Of a stretch of DNA of 64,000 bases, positions 9,288 through 17,931 are shown in pieces. The notes beneath the pieces were generated by a model, which searched no databases, was not told where the DNA came from, and saw nothing but the letters and a program-made list of their open reading frames with translations. The first letter of the stretch is position 1, and each line of letters begins with the position of its first letter. Where the stretch lies: NCBI RefSeq assembly GCF_025460835.1, contig NZ_JAMXAY010000013.1, forward strand, positions 1 through 64,000, written 5' to 3'. A program made the position numbers and the translations under genes. The DNA is from Parapedobacter soli (GTDB lineage Bacteria; Bacteroidota; Bacteroidia; Sphingobacteriales; Sphingobacteriaceae).

Positions 9288-9410
9288 TATCGCAATGATG
9301 GCGATAACTAGCAGAATATGGATAATCCCTCCCGTATAGTAACCACCGAAGAAACTTATCGCCCAGACAATCACTAGTATCACGGCGATTAAATAAAGTA
9401 AATTTCCCAT
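9258..9410 (-). CDS. Lmo0937-type 50-aa membrane peptide
   Basis: A 50-codon frame from ATG 9410 to TAA 9258: MGNLLYLIAV..., with two hydrophobic segments separated by 'FFGGYYTGG' and the basic end 'LLRIIRSAA'. This matches the small lmo0937/DUF5670-type membrane peptides that are common and often multi-copy in Bacteroidota. They have no known function but are often stress-associated. It overlaps the 3' end of ispD by 30 bases, tail to tail. The pattern is recognised from the family; expression is not shown. Confidence 0.7.
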   Translation of the reverse strand: MGNLLYLIAVILVIVWAISFFGGYYTGGIIHILLVIAIIAILLRIIRSAA

Positions 9411-9492
9411 AACCATTAATGTTTATATGAAACAATTACCTAAAATAACATCAACATCGGGAAAAAGTTTGCGGCGATAAGCCGACCGAATC

Positions 9493-10257
9493 CTAAGAAA
9501 TCGTAAGCTGCAGGCGGTCGTAAGCTAAATGGATACCCCGCGGTAACTCCGCTTCCACTTCGTCATGCCGGCCAAGCCGATGGCTAATATGTGTGAGATA
9601 GGTTTGTTCGGCACCGATCCGTTGTGCAAAAGCAACCGCCTCATCCAACGTGAAATGAGAAATGTGTGCATCTCGCTGAAGCGCATTGACAACCAATACT
9701 TTGCTACCGATAATTTTTTCCACCTGACTCTCTTCGATGGTTTTTGCATCGGTAATATAGGTAAAGTCGCCAATACGGAAGCCCAATACCGGCATCATAT
9801 AATGCATTACTTCAATGGGAATTATCTCATGCCCGAAGAGATGGAAGGGCTCGGTCGTGATTTCATGGAGGGTCAATACAGGTACACCGGGATACCGTTT
9901 TGCTGAAAACGCATAATAAAATTCACGCTGCAATGCTTCGTGCACATCCTTTGTACCATAGATATCAACTGCCCCCCCCTGCTGCCGATTGAATGCCCGT
10001 ACGTCATCCAATCCGGCCACGTGGTCTTTATGAGAATGAGTGAAAAGCACCGCGTCCAAGTGGGTAACGTGCTCCCTTAGCATCTGATACCGGAAGTCCG
10101 GCCCGGTGTCGATGACGATATTCCTATCACCCAGCGCTATCAATACGGACGACCGTAAACGCTTGTCGTTCTTATTTGGAGAAGTGCAAACCGAACAATT
10201 GCAAGCAATGACCGGAACACCTTGTGACGTACCTGTGCCTAAAAATTTAACCGTCAA
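9493..10257 (-). CDS. MBL-fold metallo-hydrolase (PhnP-like phosphodiesterase family)
   Basis: 254 aa. It has 'LGTGTSQGVPV', a Cys-rich loop ('CNCSVC', as in PhnP), the Zn-binding 'THSHKDHVAGLDD', and downstream 'HISHRLGRHDEVE'. Relatives hydrolyse cyclic phosphodiesters or phosphoribosyl cyclic phosphates, or act on lipoate/octanoyl esters; the substrate here is not known. The start is TTG 10257, whose TTGA overlaps the TGA stop of the upstream 92-aa gene, so the two are probably translationally coupled. Confidence 0.85.
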   Translation of the reverse strand: MTVKFLGTGTSQGVPVIACNCSVCTSPNKNDKRLRSSVLIALGDRNIVIDTGPDFRYQMLREHVTHLDAVLFTHSHKDHVAGLDDVRAFNRQQGGAVDIYGTKDVHEALQREFYYAFSAKRYPGVPVLTLHEITTEPFHLFGHEIIPIEVMHYMMPVLGFRIGDFTYITDAKTIEESQVEKIIGSKVLVVNALQRDAHISHFTLDEAVAFAQRIGAEQTYLTHISHRLGRHDEVEAELPRGIHLAYDRLQLTIS

Positions 10258-10532
10258 ATCGTGAGTCGAATTTGTTTGATACTTTGTAAAAACTGCCGTT
10301 GTTTTTCATCCAGTTCCAAGCCGGAGGTGGGCACTTCCCGCAGAATAGCCACCAGGGAATCGATTTTTGTTTCAAGATTTGAAAACCGATTGACTACCAC
10401 CACTTTACTATGTTCGAGCATGCAAGCCGCAGTTTTGAAATTACCTTTCTCATAACGCACCTTATAGCCTAAGTCTTTAAACAAGGTTTCCAATTTATCG
10501 AGGCTATGTTGGGTGTTGGGTAACAAAAGCAA
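10254..10532 (-). CDS. Conserved small protein of unknown function (92 aa)
   Basis: I do not recognise a named family. The sequence starts 'LLLPNTQHSLDKLETLF' and has a central 'GYKVRYEKGNFKTAACML' with 'VVVVNRFSNLETKIDSL', predicted alpha/beta with a charged C-terminal helix. A TGA directly precedes TTG 10532, so the start must be this TTG or a codon shortly after it. Its stop overlaps the start of the MBL hydrolase gene by 4 bases, so a shared transcript is likely. Confidence 0.6.
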   Translation of the reverse strand: MLLLPNTQHSLDKLETLFKDLGYKVRYEKGNFKTAACMLEHSKVVVVNRFSNLETKIDSLVAILREVPTSGLELDEKQRQFLQSIKQIRLTI

Positions 10533-10605
10533 TCAGATTTCGGCATGCAAAATACGATTCATCCCACGAAATAACAAAGCCGAATTATCAACAGAACCTC
10601 ATCTT

Positions 10606-11607
10606 TCAACCCCGCTTCAACACCAACCGTTTAAAAAAATCCTGCAGGAACCCCAGTCCGTAGGCACCGAGCTGTATGAAAGCGGCCGCCACACCCAGTA
10701 GCGCCACTTGTAGGCGGCCTGTTTTTATCGATGCATGGACAAATAGCAATAAAACATATCCACCAAGCAGCGTATTGCCAAAAAAAGCCAAGTTGCTGGC
10801 GCAGGTCCTGCCCGAACCGGCAGACAACGCAGCGCATATATTCAGTAACAGCAGCGCCACGAGAAAAAGAACGAATAGGCTTGGGAAGAAATGGACAAGT
10901 TTCAGTTCGTTGGGAAAATGTTTGTAGATGTTAATCCGCGCACGGCCAAAAAAATGCAGCTGCTTATAAAATTGCTTGAAATCTGTGCGCCGTTTATGGT
11001 ATACCACCGCTTCGGGAATCAACCCAACACGGAACCCTGCGGTCTGGATACGGATGCTGTATTCAATGTCTTCACCGAGGCGTGTGAGCTTGAATCCTCC
11101 TACTTGTTGCCAAACCTTGCGAGAAACGCCCATATTGAAACTGCGGGGGTGGAACGAGCCTATATGCCGCTTGTTACCCCGGATACCACCGGTGGTGAAC
11201 GGCGATGTCATCGCATAGCTGATTGCTTTCTGGATGGCAGTAAACGATTCCTGGGCAGCATCGGGACCGCCATACGCATCAAGCGGTGTCTTTTCCAAAA
11301 ATGCAGTTACGTTGGCGAAATAATCTGGCGGGATAAGGCAGTCTGAATCAAAAATAACGAAGTAATCGCCGCGTGCCCGTTCAAATCCGAAGTTACGCGC
11401 AAACCCCTGACCTTCATTCGGCTTGAAGTAGTAATGCACATCGAGCTGATCTTCATACCCCGCTACAATAGCCTGCGCGTCGAGGGTCGAACCGTCTTCG
11501 ATGACCAGCACTTCAAACCCGGCGTAGGTTTGGTGGGTGAGGCTATCAAGCAGTTCGTAAATCTCCTGCGGACGGTTATAAAGCGGGATGATTATCGAGA
11601 AAAACAT
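10606..11607 (-). CDS. Family 2 glycosyltransferase with C-terminal membrane segments
   Basis: 333 aa. It opens with 'FSIIIPLYNRPQEIYELLDSL', then 'VIEDGST', 'FARNFGFERARGDYFVIFDSDC' (nucleotide-sugar and metal-binding DxD-like region) and 'RLGEDIEYSIR' (ED motif of the catalytic base region). After residue about 235 there are hydrophobic segments, suggesting membrane association. It probably transfers a sugar from an NDP-donor to an envelope acceptor. Three bases separate it from the upstream GT2 gene; both belong to one minus-strand run with the DUF4199 protein. Confidence 0.88.
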   Translation of the reverse strand: MFFSIIIPLYNRPQEIYELLDSLTHQTYAGFEVLVIEDGSTLDAQAIVAGYEDQLDVHYYFKPNEGQGFARNFGFERARGDYFVIFDSDCLIPPDYFANVTAFLEKTPLDAYGGPDAAQESFTAIQKAISYAMTSPFTTGGIRGNKRHIGSFHPRSFNMGVSRKVWQQVGGFKLTRLGEDIEYSIRIQTAGFRVGLIPEAVVYHKRRTDFKQFYKQLHFFGRARINIYKHFPNELKLVHFFPSLFVLFLVALLLLNICAALSAGSGRTCASNLAFFGNTLLGGYVLLLFVHASIKTGRLQVALLGVAAAFIQLGAYGLGFLQDFFKRLVLKRG

Positions 11608-11610
11608 GAA

Positions 11611-12561
11611 TCAAATGAACTTCTCAATCTGATAATTGTTACGATCCACCCCATTCCTGGACACCAATTCGGCAATAAACCCGGTCAGGAACAGCTGCGT
11701 GCCGACAATGATTGCAATCAGCGCAAAGAAAAACAGCGGCTGATCGGTTACATTCCGATAAGGGGTTTGGTTGGCGATGCTGACCAGCTTTTCCACGACC
11801 AGCCACACGGCGATGATAAAACCGGCCAGAAAACTCAATACACCCATCGTACCGAAGAAGTGCATGGGCCGCTTTCCGAATTTCCCGACAAAGAAAATGG
11901 AAAGTAAATCCAGGAACCCCTTGATAAACCGCCCCGGTCCGAACTTCGTGGTGCCATACTTGCGGGGAAAATGCTGGACCACCTGCTCGTCGATGCGTCG
12001 GAAGCCGGCCCATTTGGCAATAACCGGAATATAGCGGTGCATTTCGCCATATACTTCGATACTCTTAACCACTTCCTTCCGATACGCTTTCAGTCCACAA
12101 TTGAAGTCGTGGAGATTGTGTATACCCGACATATTTCGTGTAACGGAATTGAAAAGCTTGGTGGGGATTGTTTTGCTCAACGGGTCGTAACGCTTCTGTT
12201 TCCACCCAGACACCAGATCGAATCCCCCTTCCTTAATCCGGCGATACAATTCGGGTATCTCATCTGGACTATCCTGCAGGTCGGCATCCATGGTAATCAC
12301 CACGTTACCCTGCGCCGCGGCAAACCCGACATTAAGGGCGGCGGATTTGCCGTAGTTGCGCCTGAACTTAACGGCGGATATCTTTGGATTGATGACTTTA
12401 AGACCTTCAATTACCATCCAAGAGTCGTCGGTACTACCGTCATCCACCATTATAATCTCATAACTGAACCGGTTGTCGTCCATCACACGCCTAATCCAGG
12501 CCGCGAGCTCGGGCAACGATTCCGCTTCGTTATACAGGGGGATAACAACAGAAATATCCAT
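11611..12561 (-). CDS. Family 2 glycosyltransferase, DPM1/undecaprenyl-phosphate type
   Basis: 316 aa. It starts 'MDISVVIPLYNEAESLPEL' with 'MVDDGSTDDSW', 'NYGKSAALNVGFAAAQGNVVITMDADLQD' (DADLQD metal site) and 'HDFNCGLKAYRKEV'. Two TM segments lie near residues 225-290. This is the layout of polyprenyl-phosphate sugar transferases (GtrB/ArnC/DPM1). It probably charges undecaprenyl phosphate with a sugar at the inner membrane for later envelope glycosylation. It begins just after the DUF4199 gene, in the same direction. Confidence 0.9.
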   Translation of the reverse strand: MDISVVIPLYNEAESLPELAAWIRRVMDDNRFSYEIIMVDDGSTDDSWMVIEGLKVINPKISAVKFRRNYGKSAALNVGFAAAQGNVVITMDADLQDSPDEIPELYRRIKEGGFDLVSGWKQKRYDPLSKTIPTKLFNSVTRNMSGIHNLHDFNCGLKAYRKEVVKSIEVYGEMHRYIPVIAKWAGFRRIDEQVVQHFPRKYGTTKFGPGRFIKGFLDLLSIFFVGKFGKRPMHFFGTMGVLSFLAGFIIAVWLVVEKLVSIANQTPYRNVTDQPLFFFALIAIIVGTQLFLTGFIAELVSRNGVDRNNYQIEKFI

Positions 12562-12570
12562 CAGAGATTA

Positions 12571-13152
12571 TTACTCCTCATTTACCGGTGCGAAAACCGG
12601 GCGTTCGCGTTTAAAGATAGCAGCAAAAATAAGTGCCCCGATAAAGTAGAAGATGGCGCCTATGGCGAGTCCTTGTATGAAGTCAACGAAACTGGGATTT
12701 ACCTGCTTTTCGATGCTCTTTTCCGCTTCTTCAATCATCTTATCGACCACCTCTTGATCAGAACTGAATGCTTCAGCCATTTCGGTAGTCGCGTTGAGCG
12801 TAACCTCGCGCATCATGTTGGCGTAGTCAGGTTCAATCCACTTGGCAAAAGCCGTGGTGAATATCGAATAAATCACTACCTGCACAAAAAACATGATAAA
12901 GATATTGCCCAACGCCTCGCGGAACGACCAATAGCCCCCAATTTTTTTGCGGAGATCCAGCGTAAAATAAATTGCCAGCCCGATGCCGATGGCGATGGTG
13001 ATGAATCCAAAGGCAGGGTTTGCCATCAATTTCGGTGACGCGTAATACACCAGTAAAAAGATAATGATGTTTATTGCTGCCCAAATAAGGGCATTGGTGA
13101 CGGCGATTTTCTTGGCGCTTACTTTTTCTTCGGTGTCTAGATTCGTTGTCAT
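12571..13152 (-). CDS. DUF4199-type membrane protein
   Basis: 193 aa with about four TM segments: two close together near the N-terminus ('ALIWAAINIIIFLLVYYA', 'FGFITIAIGIGLAIYF'), one in the middle after 'GGYWSFREALGNIFIMFF', and one near the C-terminus ('GLAIGAIFYFIGALIFAAIF'). The 'SFREALGNIFIMF' and following amphipathic acidic helix are characteristic of DUF4199 proteins, which in Bacteroidota commonly precede a DPM1-like GT2 gene, as here. Function unknown; the gene order suggests a role with the glycosyltransferases. Confidence 0.8.
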   Translation of the reverse strand: MTTNLDTEEKVSAKKIAVTNALIWAAINIIIFLLVYYASPKLMANPAFGFITIAIGIGLAIYFTLDLRKKIGGYWSFREALGNIFIMFFVQVVIYSIFTTAFAKWIEPDYANMMREVTLNATTEMAEAFSSDQEVVDKMIEEAEKSIEKQVNPSFVDFIQGLAIGAIFYFIGALIFAAIFKRERPVFAPVNEE

Positions 13153-13186
13153 GGCTATGTGTGTTTTTTGATTAATGATTACGGAT

Positions 13187-13855
13187 TTAATAATTATATG
13201 CTACCAACAGGCCGTATACCGCATTGTCGAAAGCCGGATTTGTACTTTCGGCCGCATATTCTTCCCACTCCGCATCCGACGGACGTGGCTCATAAAAGAA
13301 ACTCATTATAGGATAGAACAAATCAGCAAGCTCTTGGTTTTCTGGTATTTTTGACCTAACCTCAGCGATTTCATTATACGAACTGTCGATGAGCAGCTGG
13401 TTTGCAATAACCGGCTCGTAAATGCGGTGCTCATCCTGAAATTCGTCTTCATCGACGAGCAAGAACTCTTTGAGGTAATCGCTCAATTCGGGCTCAATCT
13501 GTTCATCTGCGCACTCACGGAAATATAACAGCAGGTTCAGAAGCTCTGTCCCCCGGTCTATTGTCTGCTCCTCTATTTCCTCCCAAGCTTCCGATTCGAG
13601 GTAATCATCTTCCAATTTCGCGACGTCTGCAGCGAAGAAGTTCATCAACAATAGGTCGAACACCACCTCCCGCAGTTCCTCGAAGCGAGGATAGTCGTCA
13701 AAAACGGCATCTACTTGGGCCATCTTATCCAAAAATTCTCCATCGCTATCAAATACGCCGGCCAGCCGAGTAAAAACATCCGACCGTTCCAATTGGGCGG
13801 TATCGGCATAGGCCCGCAGGCATTTTTCCAGTGCGTTATAAATCTGTTGGTCCAT
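13187..13855 (-). CDS. Acidic conserved protein of unknown function (222 aa)
   Basis: I do not recognise a named family. It is very rich in Asp/Glu (for example 'LEDDYLESEAWEEIEEQT'), has no signal peptide or TM segment, and is predicted to be all helical. It ends 'FDNAVYGLLVAYNY'. The ATG overlaps the stop of the dihydroorotase-like gene by one base (TAATG), so the two are coupled. Homologues at this place, between pyrC-like and DUF4199 genes, would suggest a conserved operon. Confidence 0.75.
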   Translation of the reverse strand: MDQQIYNALEKCLRAYADTAQLERSDVFTRLAGVFDSDGEFLDKMAQVDAVFDDYPRFEELREVVFDLLLMNFFAADVAKLEDDYLESEAWEEIEEQTIDRGTELLNLLLYFRECADEQIEPELSDYLKEFLLVDEDEFQDEHRIYEPVIANQLLIDSSYNEIAEVRSKIPENQELADLFYPIMSFFYEPRPSDAEWEEYAAESTNPAFDNAVYGLLVAYNY

Positions 13856-15126
13856 TATAGTTGTGTGTTTGCCATTTGACGTTTGTTGATGACCATTGTT
13901 ACGGCACCTTTCAGTGTATCGCCCAGCAATGGGCTATTGGATGATCTCGATTGGTTTGTTTGCTGATCGAAGCGCCACTCCCTGCTGGTATCGAACAACA
14001 CCATGTTGGCCACTGCGCCTTCTCCAAACTCCGGGATGGGCAGGCCCAGCACGCGCCGTGGCCCGATTGCCAGCTTGTCGACGAGTTGCTCTACGGTCAA
14101 CCCCGCGCTTAGCGCCAGTGGCAATACGGTCTGCAGGCCAATGATACCCTCCGCTGCTATCTGGTACTCCACCTCCTTGTGTTCAATTTCGTGTGGCGTA
14201 TGTTGGGATACGATGGCATCCACCGTACCGTCCTTTATGCCTTTGAGCAGTGCCTTTTGATCTTTGGCCGTACGCAGCGGTGGGCTCACCTTATAGTTGC
14301 TATCAAACCCGGCAACCAGCTCGTCGGTCATTACCAAGTGGTGGACAGCCACCTCACAGGTTACCGGCAAGCCTTTGGATTTGGCCCGACGTATCAGGTC
14401 TACGCTCTCGGCGGTGCTTATCGTTGAAAAATGGATCGGCGCATCGTTATACTCCGCAAGGTATAGGTCGCGCGCCACCATAAGTGCCTCTGCCAGGTTC
14501 GGGTTGCCTCTCATGCCAAGGTATGTACTGGTAACCCCTTCATTCATCTTGGCCCCTGCCGCCACCGATATGTCTTCGGGATAGGAAATGATGCGTCCAC
14601 CGAACCCTTTGCTGTACAGCAGCGCGCGACTCATCAATCCGGCCTGTTGCACCGGTCTGTCGCCATCGCCGAAGGCTATAGCCCCGGCCAGCTTCATGTC
14701 GTACAATTCGGCCAGCTCCTCTCCCATCCGCTTTTTACTGATCGTACCGATCGGGTGCACATCCACAAGAAGCGGCCGAGCGCGGTTCACGATCAATGCG
14801 ACCTCCGAGCGGCTGTGCAGTGGTGGCTGCGTGTTCGGACGCACCGCGACACCAGTAAACCCGCCGGCAGCCGCGGCCGCACAACCGGAAACAATGTCCT
14901 CCTTGGTTTCCAGTCCGGGCTCCCCGAAATTGACGTTCATATCAAAGAAACCCGGGCTAAGGTACTGCCCTTTTGCATCAATAACGGTTTGCCTGTTGCC
15001 ATCAGCCTTGATACGGCCGGCAATTTGGGCGATTACCCCACCCTCGATAAGGACGTCCATCTCACGGCCGTGAAAGGGCGTATCGGGGAAAACGATTTTA
15101 GCAGATTTGATGAGTAGGCTATCCAT
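13855..15126 (-). CDS. Dihydroorotase-like protein lacking catalytic residues (pseudo-DHOase)
   Basis: 423 aa, full length for a class I dihydroorotase, with the amidohydrolase fold and family signatures ('SPGFFDMNVNFGEPGLETKEDI', 'YKVSPPLRTAKDQKALL', 'VTCEVAVHHLVMTDE'). The key residues differ: the HxH zinc motif is N64-V-N66, the later HxxHxST histidine reads HFSTIST, and the catalytic Asp of TDHAPH is Gln (Q308, 'SQHTPH'). Such proteins are usually annotated pyrC but should not hydrolyse dihydroorotate. Inactive homologues in some bacteria are structural partners of aspartate transcarbamoylase. First gene of the minus-strand run towards the GT2 genes. Confidence 0.85.
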   Translation of the reverse strand: MDSLLIKSAKIVFPDTPFHGREMDVLIEGGVIAQIAGRIKADGNRQTVIDAKGQYLSPGFFDMNVNFGEPGLETKEDIVSGCAAAAAGGFTGVAVRPNTQPPLHSRSEVALIVNRARPLLVDVHPIGTISKKRMGEELAELYDMKLAGAIAFGDGDRPVQQAGLMSRALLYSKGFGGRIISYPEDISVAAGAKMNEGVTSTYLGMRGNPNLAEALMVARDLYLAEYNDAPIHFSTISTAESVDLIRRAKSKGLPVTCEVAVHHLVMTDELVAGFDSNYKVSPPLRTAKDQKALLKGIKDGTVDAIVSQHTPHEIEHKEVEYQIAAEGIIGLQTVLPLALSAGLTVEQLVDKLAIGPRRVLGLPIPEFGEGAVANMVLFDTSREWRFDQQTNQSRSSNSPLLGDTLKGAVTMVINKRQMANTQL

Positions 15127-15215
15127 GGGTGTAATGAAAAGACATAAAGGGCATCAAGTAGACCGGAGTGTTGATTTTTAATGGATTTATGGCGATGTGC
15201 GCATTCATTAAAGAA

Positions 15216-15223
15216 CAAAAGTA
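15216..15223 (-). promoter_or_regulatory. -7 box TACTTTTG for the pyrC-like operon
   Basis: Read on the minus strand the bases give TACTTTTG, a full TAnnTTTG match, about 90 bases before the ATG at 15126. No convincing -33 element is visible. Confidence 0.4.
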
Positions 15224-15253
15224 CAAAATCGGTCGTAATGCAGCGAGTTATTT

Positions 15254-15826
15254 TCAGAATTTGTTGTCACGCCCCCACTCATAGCCGTCCGTTTCGAAAC
15301 CGGCTAACCCCAACACGCGGTCTACCACTGTTGCCGCAATACCTTCAGCATGCTCAGGTAGGCTATAAAACGACGGGCTTGCAGGACATATGATGCCCCC
15401 GGCTTCGGTAACGGTAAGCATATTACGGAGGTGGATGGTGCTTAACGGCGTTTCGCGGGGCACGAGGATAAGCTTACGCCGTTCTTTCAAGACAACATCT
15501 GCTGCGCGTGTAGTTAAATCAGACGAGGTACCATGCGCTATCCGCGCTAATGTACCCATTGAGCATGGGCATACAATCATCGTGTCGAACCGGGCAGATC
15601 CCGATGCGAACGGTGCATAGAAGTCGTTCTTCTCGTACAATGTGAACGGATATGTGGCGTAGCTATCGCTACCCAGTTCAAATCGCCACACATCCTTCGC
15701 ATTGTCAGACATCACCACCGCCACCGTATCCCACTGTGCCGCGAGCGCCATCAGCTTATCCAGCAGCACTTTAGCATAAATCGAACCGCTGGCTCCGGTG
15801 ATAGCAACAACAATCTTCCGCTTCAT
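15254..15826 (-). CDS. UbiX/Pad1-type flavin prenyltransferase
   Basis: 190 aa. The N-terminus 'KRKIVVAITGASGSIYAKVL' is the FMN-binding signature; further motifs are 'VIMSDNAKDV'-like 'VVMSDNAKDVW', 'PCSMGTLARIAHG' and 'VPRETPLSTIHLRNML', then 'PASPSFY'. The enzyme prenylates FMN to make the cofactor of UbiD-type decarboxylases. I chose ATG 15826 over TTG 15835 because a -7 box sits 17 bases upstream of it. No ubiD gene is nearby. Confidence 0.9.
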   Translation of the reverse strand: MKRKIVVAITGASGSIYAKVLLDKLMALAAQWDTVAVVMSDNAKDVWRFELGSDSYATYPFTLYEKNDFYAPFASGSARFDTMIVCPCSMGTLARIAHGTSSDLTTRAADVVLKERRKLILVPRETPLSTIHLRNMLTVTEAGGIICPASPSFYSLPEHAEGIAATVVDRVLGLAGFETDGYEWGRDNKF

Positions 15827-15842
15827 CGCTCTCAAAGTTTGC

Positions 15843-15850
15843 CAAACTTA
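15843..15850 (-). promoter_or_regulatory. -7 box TAAGTTTG for the flavin prenyltransferase gene
   Basis: Minus-strand TAAGTTTG, followed 16 bases later by the start codon. A TTG about 20 bases upstream of the box fits a -33 element. Confidence 0.55.
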
Positions 15851-15896
15851 AATAAATCAGCGTTCAATTACAAGCTTGGCCTACAGGTGACGATTA

Positions 15897-16961
15897 TCAG
15901 CGGGAGCGGATTTCCTTACGCATAAACGACACGTACGACATCGCGAAGCAGACCACCGTGGCGGCTATTAAGCCCGTAAGCTGTGGCCAGACAATGAGTA
16001 AACTCTGGCCCAACGGCAACGGGCTCGGAATGGCCCCATAGGCCTGCTCCATGGTAAGCGGCCCCAAGCTGCGTACCGACGGCACCAGCAATGTGGTAGT
16101 GGCGTCGGTATACAATTGGCTGGGAACGATCCGCATCAGGTTAACGATAAACTGTTGGTAGCCCAGGAGCTGTTCTTGCGATGCCATTTCCGAGGGAGCC
16201 ATGGCTCTGGCCACCAGGTTGACAATGATCTGGTAAAATACCGTAAAAAATAACCAGATGGCTATCGCCGTGAGGGCCGATGTGGCCGCCTGCCGGAACC
16301 GGATGGATAGGAATACGGCCAAATTGAGCCAGAATGCTACGTACAGGACACTCAGCAACAGGAAGAAAATAATCCGCAAGAATTCCTCCGCCGTGGGCGG
16401 AATTCCGATGATAAACATGCCGAATCCCATTACCAGGAAACCCAGCGCAAAGAACAGCACCCCGATTACCGTGAGCGCAGCGACGAACTTGGCATTGATC
16501 AGATAGTCGCGATGGACGGGCTGCGCCATGACGCGGCTCAGTGTACCGGAATTCTGCTCGGAGTTGATGGCATCAAAGCCTAAGCCGATACCCAGCAACG
16601 GTCCCAGGAAGCCGATAAACACGTGGAACGGCGGCAATGACCCGTCAGACAGCGTAAACAGCTTGAGGAAGAAAAACGGATCGTCTGCATTCTTGGATTT
16701 TGAAAGTTCATCAACCAATGTGGTGATAGACGTGTAAAGCGACCCAAAGCAAGTAAGCAGGATCAAAAATAACAGCACATTGAAACGCCAGCTACGCACA
16801 TGGTCTGATATTTCTTTCTGTACGATGATCCAGAAAGGATGGACTACGCGATTAGCACTCCGCTCGCGTGCCCCCGTAAAAAGCCGATTCACAGCATCAC
16901 TGGTTTTGGTTAACCACGCATTGGTTTTCAACCGGTCGATCGCGTTATGCAATTTTTCCAT
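15897..16961 (-). CDS. ABC-2 type transporter permease
   Basis: About 354 aa. A short cytosolic N-terminus with '[21 protein letters not shown]' leads to TM1; then a periplasmic loop and five more TM helices ('[34 protein letters not shown]' between TM2 and TM3 is the coupling-helix motif of ABC-2 permeases). The frame is open to 17009, but ATG 16961 (MEKLHNA) is the better start; it overlaps the end of the ATPase gene by 17 bases. With the ATPase and NEW3 protein it forms an export-type ABC system. Confidence 0.85.
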   Translation of the reverse strand: MEKLHNAIDRLKTNAWLTKTSDAVNRLFTGARERSANRVVHPFWIIVQKEISDHVRSWRFNVLLFLILLTCFGSLYTSITTLVDELSKSKNADDPFFFLKLFTLSDGSLPPFHVFIGFLGPLLGIGLGFDAINSEQNSGTLSRVMAQPVHRDYLINAKFVAALTVIGVLFFALGFLVMGFGMFIIGIPPTAEEFLRIIFFLLLSVLYVAFWLNLAVFLSIRFRQAATSALTAIAIWLFFTVFYQIIVNLVARAMAPSEMASQEQLLGYQQFIVNLMRIVPSQLYTDATTTLLVPSVRSLGPLTMEQAYGAIPSPLPLGQSLLIVWPQLTGLIAATVVCFAMSYVSFMRKEIRSR

Positions 16962-17928
16962 AAACCTCGCCTCCTTCGAAATACTTGGTGTAAATATCGT
17001 CGAGTCCATACTCCTTCATGGTCAACGAATGGAGCCTAAAGCCTGAATTGACCACGGCCTGGGCTACGTCAGCACTGACATCTTCCGCGCCGCCAACCCG
17101 TAGCCTGCCTTCATCAAATGTGACAGACTTTACGTGGTTCAGCCCAAGCAGGGCGTCTTTCAACGCCTCCGTATGGGTACCGCCATTACCTACACCGGTG
17201 GCACCCAAAGTAGCCTCAATGATATAGGGCTCGGTATCCGAAAACAGCTTATGCGACAGTTCGGCCACATTACCTTCGGCCAAGAGCCTCCCCGCAACAA
17301 AGATGCCCACGCGATCGCACACCTGCTGCACCTGATGCAGGTGGTGTGAAGAGAGCAGTACGGTTATCCGGTCCTCTCTGCTTAGCGCGACAATGAGTTC
17401 CAGGAATTCGCGTACACCGATGGGGTCGATCCCCAGCGTAGGTTCATCCAGAATGATGACCTCGGGGTTTTTCACCAATACATCGGCCAACCCCAACCGT
17501 TGGCGCATACCCCGCGAATATTTACCCACTTTTTTATCGGTCGCCTGCTGCAGCCCCACCCGCTCCAACAGGCGGTCAACGCGTGCTTCCGCCTCGTTCT
17601 GCGAGAGCCTGTTGAGCCTTGCCGTATATATCAGGTTCTCACGCCCGCTCAGGTTTTCGTAAAACCCGACGTCGTCCGGCAGGTATCCCACCCGGCGTTT
17701 CACCTCGATGGGATTGACCGTGGAGTCTACGCCGCATACGCGGACTACCCCAGATGTGGGCTCGGTAAGTCCCAGCATCATGAGGATGGTGGTCGACTTG
17801 CCGGCACCATTTGGACCGAGCAAGCCGAAAATTTCGCCCTTGTCTATGGTGAGGTCGAGATGGTCTACGGCTGCGAAACCGCCATACCGTTTGGTAAGTC
17901 CCTTAAGCTCGATGATCGATTCGCCCAC
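16945..17928 (-). CDS. ABC transporter ATP-binding protein
   Basis: 327 aa. Walker A 'GPNGAGKST', Q-loop 'YLPDDVGFY', signature '[12 protein letters not shown]', Walker B '[13 protein letters not shown]' and H-loop '[10 protein letters not shown]' are all present, followed by a C-terminal domain of about 100 residues like CcmA/NatA-type drug or Gliding exporters. It starts with GTG preceded by a strong AGGAGG located in the last codons of the NEW3 gene. Its partner is the downstream permease. Confidence 0.92.
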   Translation of the reverse strand: MGESIIELKGLTKRYGGFAAVDHLDLTIDKGEIFGLLGPNGAGKSTTILMMLGLTEPTSGVVRVCGVDSTVNPIEVKRRVGYLPDDVGFYENLSGRENLIYTARLNRLSQNEAEARVDRLLERVGLQQATDKKVGKYSRGMRQRLGLADVLVKNPEVIILDEPTLGIDPIGVREFLELIVALSREDRITVLLSSHHLHQVQQVCDRVGIFVAGRLLAEGNVAELSHKLFSDTEPYIIEATLGATGVGNGGTHTEALKDALLGLNHVKSVTFDEGRLRVGGAEDVSADVAQAVVNSGFRLHSLTMKEYGLDDIYTKYFEGGEVYGKIA

Positions 17929-17931
17929 AGG

